A stretch of 64,000 nucleotides of DNA from Ceratorhiza oryzae-sativae (GCA_030998015.1 JARWMV010000235.1:806001-870000), one strand, 5' to 3'; shown: positions 27,188 to 39,996, counted from the stretch's first letter. The notes: generated by a model from the letters alone, not told the origin. Numbers and translations: made by a program.

Positions 27188-28457
27188 TCATTCAGAGCCT
27201 TTGGCAAGCCATTCTTCAACTCGACTTTGGATGAAACACCTGTCCACACTCCCCCCACTTAGGCGTTTCTTTGCGTCACACGAGACGCACGTATGTAGGC
27301 ATTGGGTACGTGTGCGTGCATCTTCGCGTAGCCCTGAAATGAATATGACAGCCTCGAGACCCAAACGGCGCCCTTCATCGGGAGTGAGCCCTGTTGGGCG
27401 AGTGATCAACTCAGCCAAACATCCTTTCTCCCATTCGGAAATTTGGAGTTCTCGTGCCAAGGTGAAACGTTCAACAAGCTCCAAAGTACCTTCAAGCTTG
27501 GTTAGTATCGCATCCCGTAATTCATCAAACCCCCACTTGACACAAAGCGGTAGAGCAAGTCGGTACGATTCAGATGGTAGCCTGTTGATGGCATAGAATC
27601 TATGGATGGGATTGCACCGGATTTAGACATGCGAAGCACGTGCCAACTGAAATATAGAACATACGGTGTGTAAATAAAATCGAGTAGTGCGTCGAGCTCC
27701 ACCGATTTGACATCCAAGGACAGACTTGGCTTCACCGCATATGTATCATCGCAGACGAGGTGCGTCAATACAGATGACATGCGAATGACGTGATGGTGAA
27801 TGCAATAGAGCATGTTTTCGACCTGTCTCATAAGTGTCAGTTTGAAAACGGCGTACATGGCGAATTATACAAACACGGAAGTTAAAAGTGCCATCTGGGT
27901 AGCAATGCTTTGGGTGTTTGCTTATCGACGGCAAGTTTGACACTTGAGGATGAGTTTCTCCACGCCGACTCGAATCCACTTCCTTTGGTTAAAATTTATC
28001 AGGATGGATGATAGTACATATAGGTGTCTTGCTGGCTTACCGCGACAGGAGCCACTCTCTCATCGACTATTTCCGGCGGAAGATCGATTATTTCAGCATC
28101 ACTCAAGATGGACTCATTGCTGCACTCGATAGTGTCCTCAACTTCCTGCTCTAGGGGCTCGGGAGGAGCCGGCCCAGGCAATCGTGACATGTCAGCCTCC
28201 GACCTCGAGGGTGGCGTCGCATCAACCTGAAGGCCGCCCGCCGTGGGACGCGGCATCAAGGGAAGATTGGGAGATCGGCCGAGCATGAGTGGTTTCGGTG
28301 GCGAAGGCGGATAATAGGCTGCTCCAAGCGGCGAAGTCCACACGATGGCGCTTGCTGGCTGAGAGGTTATCGTGTCCAGGGCTGCAGCTTTCAGAGCCTG
28401 CTTTTTCTTCATTTTCTTGTGTGCGGGTGCACTCGGCACAGGTATCGACACGGACAT
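27188..28457 (-). CDS. BTB/POZ-domain protein (copy 2)
   Basis: ATG at 28457 (MSVSIPVPSAP) opens a long Pro/Ser-rich first exon with a basic patch (KKMKKKQALKAA); it splices near 28040 to about 27985 (EVDSSRRGETHPQ). The BTB core follows: HPKHCYPDGTFNFRV, ENMLYCIHHHVIRMSSVL, LDVKSVELDALLDFIYTP, then RLALPLCVKWGFDELRDAIL and RFTLARELQISEWEKGCLAE. Each landmark aligns in order with copy 1 (RLALPLCVKWGF, LARELxIxxWEKxCL, GLxxxEGRRLGxEAV), so the two arose by tandem duplication. The two N-termini differ completely, so they may have different partners. Stop at 27188. Confidence 0.7.
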
Positions 28458-31008
28458 GACCTAGGAGGAGATGGAGGGATGTCAGCTGACAAGCGGCAGA
28501 ACTGGTCTTAAATAAGACCGGGCGTGGATACGCAAAGCCACCTACCATAGCAAGCCGAGAACGGAAGAGTGGCGCTGACCCTAACTCATCTAAAAAGGTC
28601 ATAAATCCACCGCTTTTGCCACAAAAGTAGACTCAGGAGTCTATTGAGTAAACCATCGCCCTTTTCAGCCAGCTTGCTGATATTTTGCTAATCGTACCAC
28701 CCGGCGTACGCTTGCCCTGGCCCCTTGAACGGTGGAGAACGTGCAAGCGCACTACCTCCAAAACCAAAGGCAGGAAGGATGAGCCCATATTGAACAAGCC
28801 ACCCTCAATCACGGGTAATGGCTGGCTTAATATAGGTCTACTACGCACATCTAATGAATTATATGCATTTAGCCACCCGAAGCCAACGTTTTTATGACCT
28901 TGCGTTTGACATCAAATTCGTATGAGACATGTAGGATTCTCCCCCCCCCCCCCAAGCTGGCTTGGTACAGTTCCTGAATAATCCAGGCGTGTATGCCAAG
29001 CATGAGGCAGGGTTATGACAATAATACTCATGCATGATCAGTAGCTGGTTATGGTCGTTCTTGTATAATAATCACATTGTTGTGTATACTATAGATTATT
29101 ATATAGCCAAATGAACACCGATTTCAGCCCAGACAAGAGTGGCGCAGGAATAGAGTGCAGCCTCGTAGGTCGTTGTATCTGATTGAGAGGTCCCGTTAAG
29201 CCAACATTCGTTCATCATCTACATAAATCACAAATATACGAAGTGAATGCCTTACATGTGTAATTAGGGACAGGTTTTCCTCGGTTCTTTTGGTGGGAGA
29301 CCCCGAAAGTGCGCCGGGACCTGTCGCTGCAAATGCAAACCCTGGCCAGCCAACCAACCAATTTCCTCATATATGGAGGGACGAAGACAACCCTCTGAGC
29401 TCAAGGCAACGATGGCCGCTGTGGTACGACGGATCACCGCCCCCCCCCCTTCCACTACGGTCCTCCCAATCTCACACACCCAGCCCCCAACTTTCGCCGA
29501 CCCACTCACCCTATCTTACTCGCGCCTTCACCTCCCCCCTAACCCCCGCCCCGGGTGCGGGTGGTGTCGTTGGTCAGGCCCGTCGATTTGTGTTGGGCAA
29601 TGTACGCTGTATCGCGTCCTCACATCTTTCATCTAGGTTAGGATAGGCAGGAAATAACTGAAATCGTTCCATACACTGAGCCAATGACTTAGGAGTCGGA
29701 TGGGACGAAGCAGGTAGGCGCATACATCCACAGGTTGCGTTATGAAGAGATGTTAGTTGCCGACCGTCTGACCAATCCAGCTCTGCCTCGTCTGTTCGTT
29801 GCCTTATCCTTGTACGGTTATCTTGTATCTATCGGCCTTCTTCCTACGCTATGATATATCGTTCCCAGTATGGCCATCCCCTTCATCAAATAATCATATA
29901 GCTGCATATTGTGGGACAACTGTCTCACTGCATATGTTTGCAATACTGGTAAATATTTCGATCTCCTCGTCTCGCATTCGTCTCTGACTTTGTCACGCCG
30001 CCATCAAAACTCGTGACGTGGTTCGATTTAACTATATGTGGAGTTTTTGTATATCGTTGTATTCAGCTTGCTATCTGTGACAGAGAGATATGATTTGAGC
30101 CGCTCGAATTCCGGTGCTACCTTTGAATGCGACCCCGCCGCTCCTCTCCCTACTTCCCCTCTGACACCCACCAACGTGAAACCACATGCCCCTCCTCAGC
30201 CATAGCGACTCTGCCAATGTTCGTCCAGAAACATGACAAGGGAGGCTGAGGTGAAAACACTAAGACTAACCTGGCTCATAACCCCACCCCCACCCGACTG
30301 TGACAAAGACTGAATACCCTTGTCACCATCTCCGCCACCCTCCCCGCTCCCACACCTGTACACCCAGACATCCAGCCAACCTCCTTACCGCTTCTAACCT
30401 CGGTAACCAACGCCTCGATCCTCGCTGTGGCTCGACAACAATGGGCGACCGAATAATTCCATCAAGGCCGGGTTCGACCAGTCGACCGAACTCCGCGACC
30501 TCTCCCCGTTTGACGGTCGCCGTTGGCTCAGGTGTCTCACTGGAGGGGAACACCTTTGAAAATAGGATTTGGGCGGTCAGGAACCCCCTAAACTTTAACA
30601 TGTGAGGTCAACCCACAGCCTAGTAGTGTCAGCAAGGCCGACCCGAACGATCGCGGCGATTGGATAGCCATCCAACGGAAGCGCTGGAGTGGGCGAGCTA
30701 TTCCAGTTCCCCAAGGGGTTAATAATGGGATATAAAGGTTATTTAGTCTCGCTAGCAACACGAATGTCCCGTTTGGGTGGCCCCGCGCCGGGATAGCGAG
30801 TTAAAGACTGTAGGAATGAAGACATCCTTGTCGGTCGCCAAGCACGGATTGGGATGCTTGACAGTCGGAGCCTACTGGTGGTTAAGCTACCGAAAACAGG
30901 TCGAACTGCGCGCAGCTAGCGTGAAACTCGGCAGCGCCCCGAGAGTCAACCAAGGGCAAGGGGATGATCTCGTGTGGAAACTAAGCTTAAAAAAGTAAAA
31001 CAAATGAG
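28458..31008. other. Gene-poor 2.5-kb region
   Basis: No supported gene. Contains homopolymer C runs at about 28940-28954 and 29442-29451, a GC-rich, Pro-codon-like patch at 29440-29560, and G/C-rich sequence without long conserved frames at 30300-30990. Could be an old degraded repeat; nothing identifiable by eye. Confidence 0.4.
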
Positions 31009-31080
31009 CTTCCCAGCGGGGAGTCGAACCCCGGTTGCGTGCGTGACAGGCACGAGTCTTGACCGTTGGACCACTGAGAA
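31009..31080 (-). tRNA. tRNA-Asp (GTC)
   Basis: On the minus strand a full cloverleaf is visible: 7-bp acceptor TTCTCAG/CTGGGAA, anticodon stem CGTGC/GCACG with loop CTGTCAC (anticodon GTC, Asp), and T arm CGGGG-TTCGACT-CCCCG. Discriminator base G. No intron. Confidence 0.93.
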
Positions 31081-31490
31081 CTGATATACACTAATCCAAT
31101 AGTAATATATTGACTCAAATCAAAGACAATACTCATGTCCCCGCTACCTCTCATATGTAGTCATTCGGCACAAGCTACCACCAATCAATCAGATTACGCT
31201 GAATGCATTCACATAAAATACATTAACAGACATAGATACACAACCACCACAACTAAGAGCAACAGAACTACAAGGTACATCAATCATTACTGTAAAAAAA
31301 AAATGAAGCTGCGAAAAATTATGATACCCTCATTTCATTCGAAACCAATATAAGAACGACCCTAGTAACCCCCTCCTGTTTCTGCTGCGAGAAAAAAATT
31401 AGGAAAGCGAAAAAAGTTGGGGCCTGCCATTTTGGATTCTCTGGTCCAGCAGAGGTGTTCATGAATGCGTTTCCGTACTTGGGGAGAGAG
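31081..31490. other. Intergenic region next to tRNA-Asp
   Basis: AT-rich, with an A10 run near 31294; nothing else seen. Confidence 0.4.
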
Positions 31491-33006
31491 CTATGAGCCA
31501 AGATCTAAACTCTTGACTCCATTCCCGGCTCCGTCTACCTCGCGCTCTCGTTCGCGCTCTTCTCGGCTTGCGTTTCCGTTCACACCGAGTCCAAGGCCTC
31601 GCACGGGTCTAAGAATAGGGGAAGAGATGATGGGCGAACCATACAACATCATCGGGGCATACACGCTGGTGCTCGGTGTGGGCGTGTGACACCCGGGTCG
31701 GGGAATAGCAATGGGCGGAGAAGCCGCGAGTGCAGTCGGACGTGGCGCGGCCGTTGTGATGGGCGAGCGCGGGACAGTATTTGCCGGAAGGAGATACGGG
31801 TTCGGCATCGAATTGGAGAATGAGGTGGGAGAAATTCCCCGTGCGCGTTTCTGCGGATAGGGTTCGTAGCGCTCATCGACTGAGGGGCGGGTGCGATAGG
31901 CGTCAGTTTAGAGCGGGAAATAAGCCAGGGAAGAGCACTGACGTTTTCGCTTGCCTATTCGGGACGGCGCGACGGTCGGGGGAGGCGTCTGACGCCATCC
32001 TTTCATGGAAAAGAGTGAGCTCATCACGGGCGGAGAACCATATGAGCCCTGCGAGCAGTCAGACAGAGCCCAGTAAACGCATGGGAGTGGGGAGGGCTAA
32101 CTTACCATATCGACGTCCATCCGAGCCGGACTATCAAGTATATCATCCATCGTAAATTCATCTGCGCCTTGGGATGTGGGCACCCGCGCGGCAGACGGGA
32201 GAGTTTCGTTGGAATTGGAAGCGGAACGAAGCAGCTCGTCATCGTCGTCCTCGCTCTCCTCCACAGGCTGGTCATCGTCGTCGAGATAAACCTCCGGAAA
32301 CCGGCCGCGGTCTCTCCGGCGCGGGTGGGGCGTCCGGACGAGGGCGCCGGGGAGGTCCGCGTTGGAGGCGAGCAACCTCTGGAACGAGGCCTCCGACTTG
32401 AGCTCGGCATCGGCAGGGTTCGTGAGCTCTGATTGGATAGATAGCAGCCGGGGGAGCTTGAACTGCGAGCGCATCAGCGAGGCGTCATGAGTGGGTGGGA
32501 TTGCGACTCACAGGGGTGCTGGCGGAATGCGTGCGCCTGTGGGCCGGCGTAGGACGTGACGGCGGCGTGCTTGGCGATCTGGGCCGCGAGTCGAGCGACA
32601 TCTGGGGTGGCGTTCCAGAGCCCGAATGGGTGTTGGTCTTGGGTCGCACCGCCGACTTGGAGCGTCCGCGGGTAAAGTAGCTCGTTGTAGGAATAGCAAT
32701 ATCGGGATGGGGTGCGCCGAGCATCGGCCCAAATGTCGTCGTGGCGAGCGGGCTGCCAGGTGCGCTGTTGGTTGTCGCCATCGTCGCCGGCTTGCTCACG
32801 AACCCGAGCAGACTCGGCCGCCTCAGCTTGCGACTCGCGATCGGGTCGTCCATGAACATCATTGGCGACGAAGGCGAGGGCGGCGCCGAGCGCGGGGAAT
32901 AGGCAAGCGCAAAGTCGGCGACGGACGAGGGGAGGACTGTGCGCGGGGACGCAAACGACGAGGACGAGCTGCCGGAGGTGGAGGGAGCAACTCTTGCATC
33001 AGCCAT
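31491..33006 (-). CDS. Hypothetical Ser/Pro-rich, probably nuclear protein
   Basis: ATG at 33006 (MADARVAPSTSG; an in-frame ATG also exists at 33075), stop TAG at 31491. About five exons. The first part is Ser/Pro/Thr-rich with a conserved-looking patch MMFMDDPIASRKLRRPSLLG. The middle has an acidic stretch (VYLDDDDQPVEESEDDDDEL) followed by EFTMDDILDSPARMDVD. The last part holds RYEPYPQKRARGISPTS and a Pro-rich tail with basic EREREREVDG. No enzymatic motif. The pattern suits a regulatory or nuclear protein of the basidiomycetes, but I do not recognise it. Confidence 0.6.
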
Positions 33007-33221
33007 GTCGAAGTCGCAGGTGGGTTTAGTAGCTGGCGGTGTGCCCGCGCGTGAGCACGTCTGCATTATTAACAACGAGCTGGCTGTCGGACTCGGGGAC
33101 TGGATCCTGGCACGAAGGATGCACTTATTTGGGCTTAGACCCTATGGCGGCTTGGGCCTGTCTATCTCCAGTAATCCCACAACGCGAATAATCATTTCTC
33201 CGCCCCGTGTCCAGACTACAG

Positions 33222-34124
33222 CTAACTAGGGGCCCCCTGGTCCGGCAAGCGCTCAATCGCATACCGCCTCCTCACAATGTACATCAGCGGCACACCAGGC
33301 ACCTGAGTCGCAGTCAGCTGACAATGCTCATCGCTGAAGCCTAATCCCCCACCTTTCGTATCCGCCGTCTCAGCTCCCGGTCGCATGTCGCCACGATGTA
33401 GCACTTGTTCGCTGTCACACGGTGGACAAGACAGTCGTCTGCATACGTGCCCGTATGCGAACACGGCAACCGCTCAAATCGTGCATCCCGGGCCACCCGG
33501 AGCGCGATGCGATATTTGGGGCCTAGCTTTTCCAGCTCGGCGATCACACAGTCGGTCACGCATGGGATGCCTGCACGCAGCAGCCATTTGAATAACATTC
33601 CAGGGGCGCGAGGTGATGGGTCAACATGGAGCACATGCGACGCATGCGGCGGGCCAACTCACACTTCGCATACAAGCAATCCATCATCCCCTGGACGAGC
33701 TCTAGCTTGTTCTGCAGGCTAAAGTTGATAAAGTTGGTATCGATTAGCACACGGTATGGTGGCGCGAGTGCTGTGTTGTGCGTAAAGAACAAAGAAGACG
33801 CAGTCTGTGGTCTGTCATCACACGCCGCACATTGTCAGTATGTACCAGAAACTCCTCGACGCGGATTAGCCCGGCTCACAATCGGCGCACAGCAGCTTCT
33901 TTCTCCTTTTCCTCTTTCTGCTTCTGCTTCAACTGGTTCTCCTTCCTGTACGTTTATCAGCCTGGGCTAACTCTGACCACCCCACCGGCACTCACAGCCG
34001 AATGTCTTTGGGATTAAGCATCCTCTTCACCGCCGCATACTTTCGTGTTGTTTTCGCTTTACCCTAAACGGAAAAACATGTTGTGAGCTTGCTGGCTGCG
34101 CTCCCTCGGCAGTTTCCTTACCAT
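33222..34124 (-). CDS. FCF1: rRNA-processing PIN-domain protein FCF1/UTP24
   Basis: The coding part of exon 1 is only the ATG at 34122-34124 (ATG|gtaagg); the next exon supplies [20 protein letters not shown]. It continues with [16 protein letters not shown], then the PIN nuclease: [94 protein letters not shown] and VPGVPLMYI. Active-site acids are visible (D of VLIDTNF, E of AELEKLG, D of ADDCL, D of TCDREL). FCF1/UTP24 is the U3 snoRNP-associated endonuclease that cleaves pre-rRNA around the 18S 5' end. Stop at 33222. Five short introns; near-complete match to the family in order and length (about 190 residues). Confidence 0.93.
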
Positions 34125-34285
34125 CGTCGTGGTCGTCTGCAACTCGCGACCTTAACCAAAATTGGATAACGTAATCCTTAGTCACATCATCAAAAAAGAG
34201 AAAAAGAAAGTGAAAGGTGAATTTCTAAACGACGGGTATGTACGAGGTATTTCTACAACAACAAAACGCAAAGCCAAAGGAAAAA

Positions 34286-37200
34286 TCATTTCAAAACCGT
34301 GTCCACGTTCACGCACAGCGCCAGAACGCCCGTCAATATCATTCCCTGAAAGTACCCCGCCGCAAAGTTCGTTTCGCTCTGAGCGTATCCTGGTCCGCTA
34401 CTTCCTTGCCTAGACATGGGCAGTCCCTGGGACTGCTGCGTGTAGCTTGGCGGGAGAGACCACTGCGACTCGGATTGAGGCCCTTGATGGTACATCAGCC
34501 CCTGTTGGGATTCTTGCCTGTGCATCTGGTGTGGTGGGGTCATCCTCCCAGCTCCGACCCCGACCATCCCAGTACCGAGGTCTACCTCCTTGGCCAGCCT
34601 TGAACCGGGCCTAGACGGGATGTCCGACTGTGCGCGGTTCATGCCTGGACGGTTGAGCAGCGGCAGGTGGTCAGTCGAACCCATCCTCGTGAGCTCAATC
34701 TCCGAACCGTTGGATGCCGAGGGGCCGTGAGTCATATACCGATCGTAGCCTGCTGGACGATTGGAATGGAACCCAGTCTTTTGTTGAGAAATTGAGGCCG
34801 AGTCGTCGAACATCGCGGTCGAGGCCATGCTTCGGGCATCCCAGTCGAGCTCGCCACGGTCACGTTGATAGAGCGTGGTATCCATCTCGAGATCGTGCTG
34901 CGCAACCGAGGCAAATTTGAGACCACCTACAACCATTTTAGTAAACCGTCCAACAGACCGAACGAACTAAAACCCACTGGGAAGGACGGACACTGCCATC
35001 TTCTTGCCACCATATTCTTCCATCCGAGTTTGCTCCTTTGCAAGGCGTCCTTGATACACTTCTGCGAGCAGGTGTGTCATCTTGCTATGCACCATAGGAG
35101 TAAAAAGCTCGGTGTGTAGCGCTACACTGCATTTAGCTTTGGTCTATCACCCGTCCTCGAGGAACTTCAACTCACAAGGATGTCCAAATCGCGAGGCCAG
35201 CCGCCCACCGCTAGCATCCTGTTTGTGAACCCGACTGCGTGCAAGCTCCTCATCTCCAGGCACGAAATGACGGAACTGTTTGTCATACGTGGCGCGCATC
35301 CAGATCTTGAATGCCAGGACCATCAGCGTCGGCGGAATTGTCGAAGCCCAGATGTAAGATCTCCAGCCAAGCTGAAGTCCCATTGCTGACATTTTTTGTT
35401 TGTCACAGGAACATAATTTATCCTTAAACCGATTACTCACTCAGAGTCATCAGTAGATTCATCAAAATCAAGCCTACGAGCATGCGGTTCATAACCACGT
35501 TCCAGAGGCGCTATGCAATAGTTAGTAAAGGTCTTGAACGGATCAAGTCATCGACATACTCCACCGCTTTCGACCTTCGAGACAAACACAAACATCAATT
35601 GATACTTGTACACCACGCTAGATATCCAAAACACGACAGCAGCTGGGAATTTCTGAGCACTTGATTGTCGATGAAACCACCCAAGAGTACTCACCAGCAA
35701 GGGACACCAGAGGAGCGAGTGGGGCATAAATCAGGCCAACCATCACCATAAACAGGATGTTCGAACTGTACTAAGAGTGAGCTGCGATACTAAGCCAGAA
35801 AACGGCCTAAAACCTACTAGTAAACTGCGAAATCGAACTCGGGGGGTTTGGTCCACTCTCGGATTTCTCGTGGGGTACGCCCAAACAAGCTGCGTAGCTT
35901 TGTAAGCCAATCATTATCTTCGATATACTCGAGCAACGTACTGGGTCTTAATGAATACCAACACCAAACTGATAACCTGTGCCAAGTCGAACACGGCCAG
36001 GAAACCACGCAGCGGGAAGAACGTGAGCCAGTATGAGGCCTGCTGAATATACGTCCTTTGGATGCGATCCGGGATTTCTGAAACGCTTGGTTTGGTATAA
36101 ATGAAGGTTGAAGGATAGGGCCGGCTTACTGTTCAATTTCCCCAGTATGGCTTTAATCCCTTGGTGTTTCCCAATCACCATAATGACCTCGGTGACGGTG
36201 GCTATAAACTCAATCAGCTTTAGTCACACGAGCAATGGCCAGCCCGACTTACTGAAGGCCACACCCAGCAAACTGAAGATAAAGAACTGAGAGATAACTA
36301 AAAAGGCAAAGTAGCGTGCAACTACAGCACGATCCAAACGCGAATGAGTCGTTGCCCCTTGGTAGGCGGAGATCTTGCGCATGATAATGGGGAAAAAGAA
36401 GCCGAATATTGCACTAATTGCCGGAGGCAACACACCTATGGGTTTACCGGGTTAGTATTACCAAACTGTGGGCACACAACGGGAAAGGACAGACCAGAAG
36501 CGAGGGAGAAGGACCACGCGTTTTTCTTGGCCCACACGCCTAAGAAATCGACGTATTCAGAGATCGAGGCAAGGTTGGCAAGGGCCGAAATGGCGAGCAG
36601 CGGAATAGTATTGAAAAAGCAGACAGCCGCAATGAGGAACCAGCCCGTGAGTCGAGTACTAGCGAGAGCAGCATCTCCTTTGGTCAAATTACTCCAGATC
36701 TAGAAGTTGTATAAGCTAAAGGACGTCTTAGAAACGGTCAACTCACGATGTCCTTGGGATTAGGGGCAAGAGTGATAGTGGTGCCCTTGGGGTGTTTGCC
36801 ACGTAGTAATTGCGCGACGATATGCGCATAAGGAACGGCGCCCATCGATGCAAAGCCTATCATTCACATGTGAAAGGCTTTAGGGATGGCGCAAACAAGG
36901 TTAACTTACCATAGTTTTCTGGCTTTTTGTTGTCTATCTCGGCACGAGCATCATCCACGGCCTTCTCCGCGCGCGCAATCTTGTTCCTAAGGAAGCAAGT
37001 TAGCCCCAAAAGTGATTTCGCCCTTGACGACGCACGAGTAGTAATCAATAGCGTCCTTCTTTTCACCTCCGAAGCCAAGAAAGCCCCCGATAGTGATGGT
37101 AGGCCTTTTCTTGCCCAACTTGCCACCTTTGAGATAAGTGACTAGCACCTGCTCTAGATCCCTAACGGCCTGGTTGTGAATCTCAATCAGCTCGGGCAGC

Positions 37201-38174
37201 CTACCAACTCGGCGTCCGATGTGCACAGCTGTGGTAGGATACGGGACGCGAAGATCATCGAACAGTCCCGTGAGGCCAGGGTCCGACTGCATCTTCTTGG
37301 GCACTTGTGTAATCATGAGGGTACGTGCATAGAACGACTTCAGATACTCGTCAGAGCGAAACCACGTATGACGGAGCTCAACCATTCTCCTCCAATGCCA
37401 CCACATTGCACCGAGCACAATCAAAGCTGGCAAAATGTTCAGTTAGCACAGCTTATTTAAGAGTGGTGACTGCATGGCAGCCGTGGATCGCCTAATTGAG
37501 CATGGACACTCACTGATCACGTAAATAGCAACAACGTGAGCGTAGAGAGCGACGCCGTGGACGTTCTCAATAGTAAACAAGCTGAGAGTGTTGCGTTTAC
37601 CGGAAGAGACATTTTTGAGATTGTAAGTCACATCAATCGATCCAAGTCCAAGACAGCAGACGACGGCTATCGCGGTAAAACTCCAACGCAGCAGACGCAG
37701 AAATCCTAATCACAGCCGCCTGCCTGGTTAAATTGTTGTTCAAGACCTGGAGAGTAAAGACACTGACGAAGGAACGTTACAGCGTCCAGACCGATCTTGT
37801 CTAATAGTTCGGGTTCTTGCGTGTGTACGAGTGGGGAGACCCAGGAGAAGAACCCAGAGCTAATTTTTGGTGGAGCTTTGTCGCCTTCATGGTACTTGAC
37901 TTTGGGTTCGTAAATAACCTATACTGTCGCTTAGATGGCTGCCAGGGATGTGAAGGGTCAAGATCATACCCTGTTCCTAGGACGAAGGATGTTGAAGGCA
38001 ATAACGGTACCAAACTATTTGGAGTCAGCCCGAGCCCCATCGATAGAGCGAGATAAAAACCAACCGAGACGGCGGTCCAAAGCGCCAAGTTAGATAGCAC
38101 GGCCCGGGGGCTACGGTAGACAACTTGTCCTCGTAGTCTTTGATGAACTGGTCGATGGTATCCTGAGGGGCCAT
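34286..38174 (-). CDS. CSC1: CSC1/OSCA-type osmosensitive calcium-permeable channel (TMEM63 family)
   Basis: Candidate ATG at 38174 (MAPQDTIDQFIKDYEDKL), stop at 34286. After the start, the first membrane helix reads LSNLALWTAVS joined over an intron to FGTVIAFNILRPRNR. Then come IGLDAVTFLRFLRLLRWSF, and the cytosolic RNA-recognition-like domain (FYARTLMITQVPKKM, FDDLRVPYPTTAVHIGRRVG, EKAVDDARAE, GFASMGAVPYAHIVAQ). Pore-region helices follow (TRLTGWFLIAAVCFFNTIPL, LPPAISAIFGFFFPIIMR, YFAFLVISQFFIFSLLG). The C-terminal 190 residues are Ser/Gln/Pro-rich and cytosolic. The first about 25 residues and helix 1 lie in different frames: one base seems missing near the C5G3 tract at about 38103-38110. 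More than twelve exons. Confidence 0.85.
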
Positions 38175-38676
38175 GATGCAGTAAAAGAAAGTGAGGGGAT
38201 AGCGTTTGGGAGTCCTGTATGTGCTGGCTGATAATGAGAGGGAGCCCGATACAGTGCGCTGAAACTACGAGGTTCAGTGTTCTCTTCGTTGGATACGCCG
38301 CTCAATATGATCATTCACCTATGACTATTAAAATGGGTGAGCAAGTTCGACGAACGTCTGCAGCGATCAATGGGCAGGTTGTAGAGTAACTTACAATCGA
38401 AGCCAAAGCAATATATGGCGGCGAGGTGGGCTTAAACCAGCAAGCCAACCAGGGCGAGTGTAGAGAGTGTGTCAGAGGCGTCGAGTGCCGTAAAGGCTGG
38501 TTCCAACGCGCAAGCAGTCGTCGTCGAGCAAACCGGCGTTATCTTCTGTTCAGTTCCATTGTTGCACTAAAACTCAGGGAAACTCGTCGGATTCAGGGAT
38601 TTCCCGAAACATGACGTGACACTTGTCTAGACAAATCGCTGGAATTTGACTTCGAGAGCACGCAGTATTCTACACT
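38175..38676. other. Intergenic region between two minus-strand genes
   Basis: Promoter of the CSC1-like gene and 3' flank of the GPATCH11 gene; no further gene seen. Confidence 0.4.
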
Positions 38677-39996
38677 TTAATGATCGTCTTCGTCTAGACC
38701 AGGGCAATTCCTCTCCAGATCCTCCTGACTGTCATAGCTAGCCCCACACCAGAAGCAATAGTGGTATTTCAAGCGTAAGTATTCGAGCAGCGTTGCAAGC
38801 CGCTCTTGTATCTGAAACAGCGGTCAGCCACTGCAAATCAAGCACCCATACACCTACATTCTTTTGAAGGTGCTCTCTCGCAGCGTCTACTGTAGCTTCG
38901 TCAAATTCTGGTTCGTTGTTCACAATAGCCCCGCCCTTCGGAGATGCTATTCCTTGGACCGCGTCCTTCATAGGGAGTTCCTTGTCCTCGTCAAGTGCTT
39001 CATTCAGAGGCTCGAGTGCGTGCGCCTTCATCTGCTCTCTTAACCGCGCGGCAACAGCTCGGTCAGCTCCAGGGCCTACGTCCTCGTCAAAGTCCGATTC
39101 ACCCAGCTGCACCCGTGAAGTAGGCTTCATCTCGAGCAAACCCTCTTCCAGCCAATCGAAAGGAGTGCGAGTAAGGATATCATATAGGGCTGGCGGGATG
39201 GTCGATGGATCCGTGGGATTTAGTTGGAGAACATTGAACTACAGTCATTTAGTTCACTGCGTGATGGGAATGCTATCGCATATGCTCACCCATATGCCAT
39301 GACCTTCATCCAAATTAGCACGAGTTCGCAAAGCCGCCCTCAACCGTCCCTCATTACGTTTCTCCTCGTACTCTCCTCTCGCTTGGCTCCGGAAGTTTTC
39401 CTTTCTACTTTTCTCAGCCGCATCTTCCTCTGCCGATACCTTTGTCGCCTTGGATGACCCTGCAAGCGGTGGGGACATCGCGCGCTTGCCCAAACCCAGG
39501 CCTTTCCTGCCTTGCATAATTTATGTTGGCACTAGAGGATAAATATGAAAAAGGACTTTGGCTTACCGGCCCACACAGCGAGCGGTAATGGCTCCGTGAG
39601 ATGTCCCGACTTGGCCGTCTCCTTCACAGGCTCGTCGCCCCTCTCTCCAGACTCAGATTCCTGCGGTTTCTTTTCAGGCTCGTCCTTTCTCCCCAACGAT
39701 TCTCCAGGTTTGAATCCCATTTTCAACATCATAGACATTGCTTTGCTTCCTCCACTCCCCTGTTCTTCGCCCTCCTTCTCCTTTTCGAATAGACTCCTGC
39801 TCAAACCCTCTCGGCGAGCCTCCTCCTCCAGCTCGCGCCGAGACTTGACACGCCCCTCGAGTCGTTTTCGTTCAGACTCCCGTTGTGCGATTCGACGCCG
39901 TTCGGAGTAACTGGCATTGCCACTTGTGGTTGGTTTGGGTGCTTCCAGTGAAGCTAGGAACTTGTCTGACAGATAGTCATCTTCTTCGTCAGACAT
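38677..39996 (-). CDS. GPATCH11: G-patch protein, GPATCH11 homologue
   Basis: ATG at 39996 (MSDEEDDYLSDKFL, the typical family start), stop TAA at 38677. Exon 1 has a Glu/Arg-rich helix and the G-patch start (MSMMLKMGFKPGESLGR, EPLPLAVWAG). The next exon begins RKGLGLGKRA, completing the G-patch, then a Lys/Arg/Glu helix. Further exons give FNVLQLNPTDPSTIP and PFDWLEE, and the last supplies the DUF4187 signature: YLRLKYHYCFWCGASYDSQE followed by DLERNCPGLDEDDH. Metazoan GPATCH11 is a nuclear protein, and G-patches commonly recruit DEAH helicases to RNA; the role in this fungus is inferred from family only. Four exons. Confidence 0.88.
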
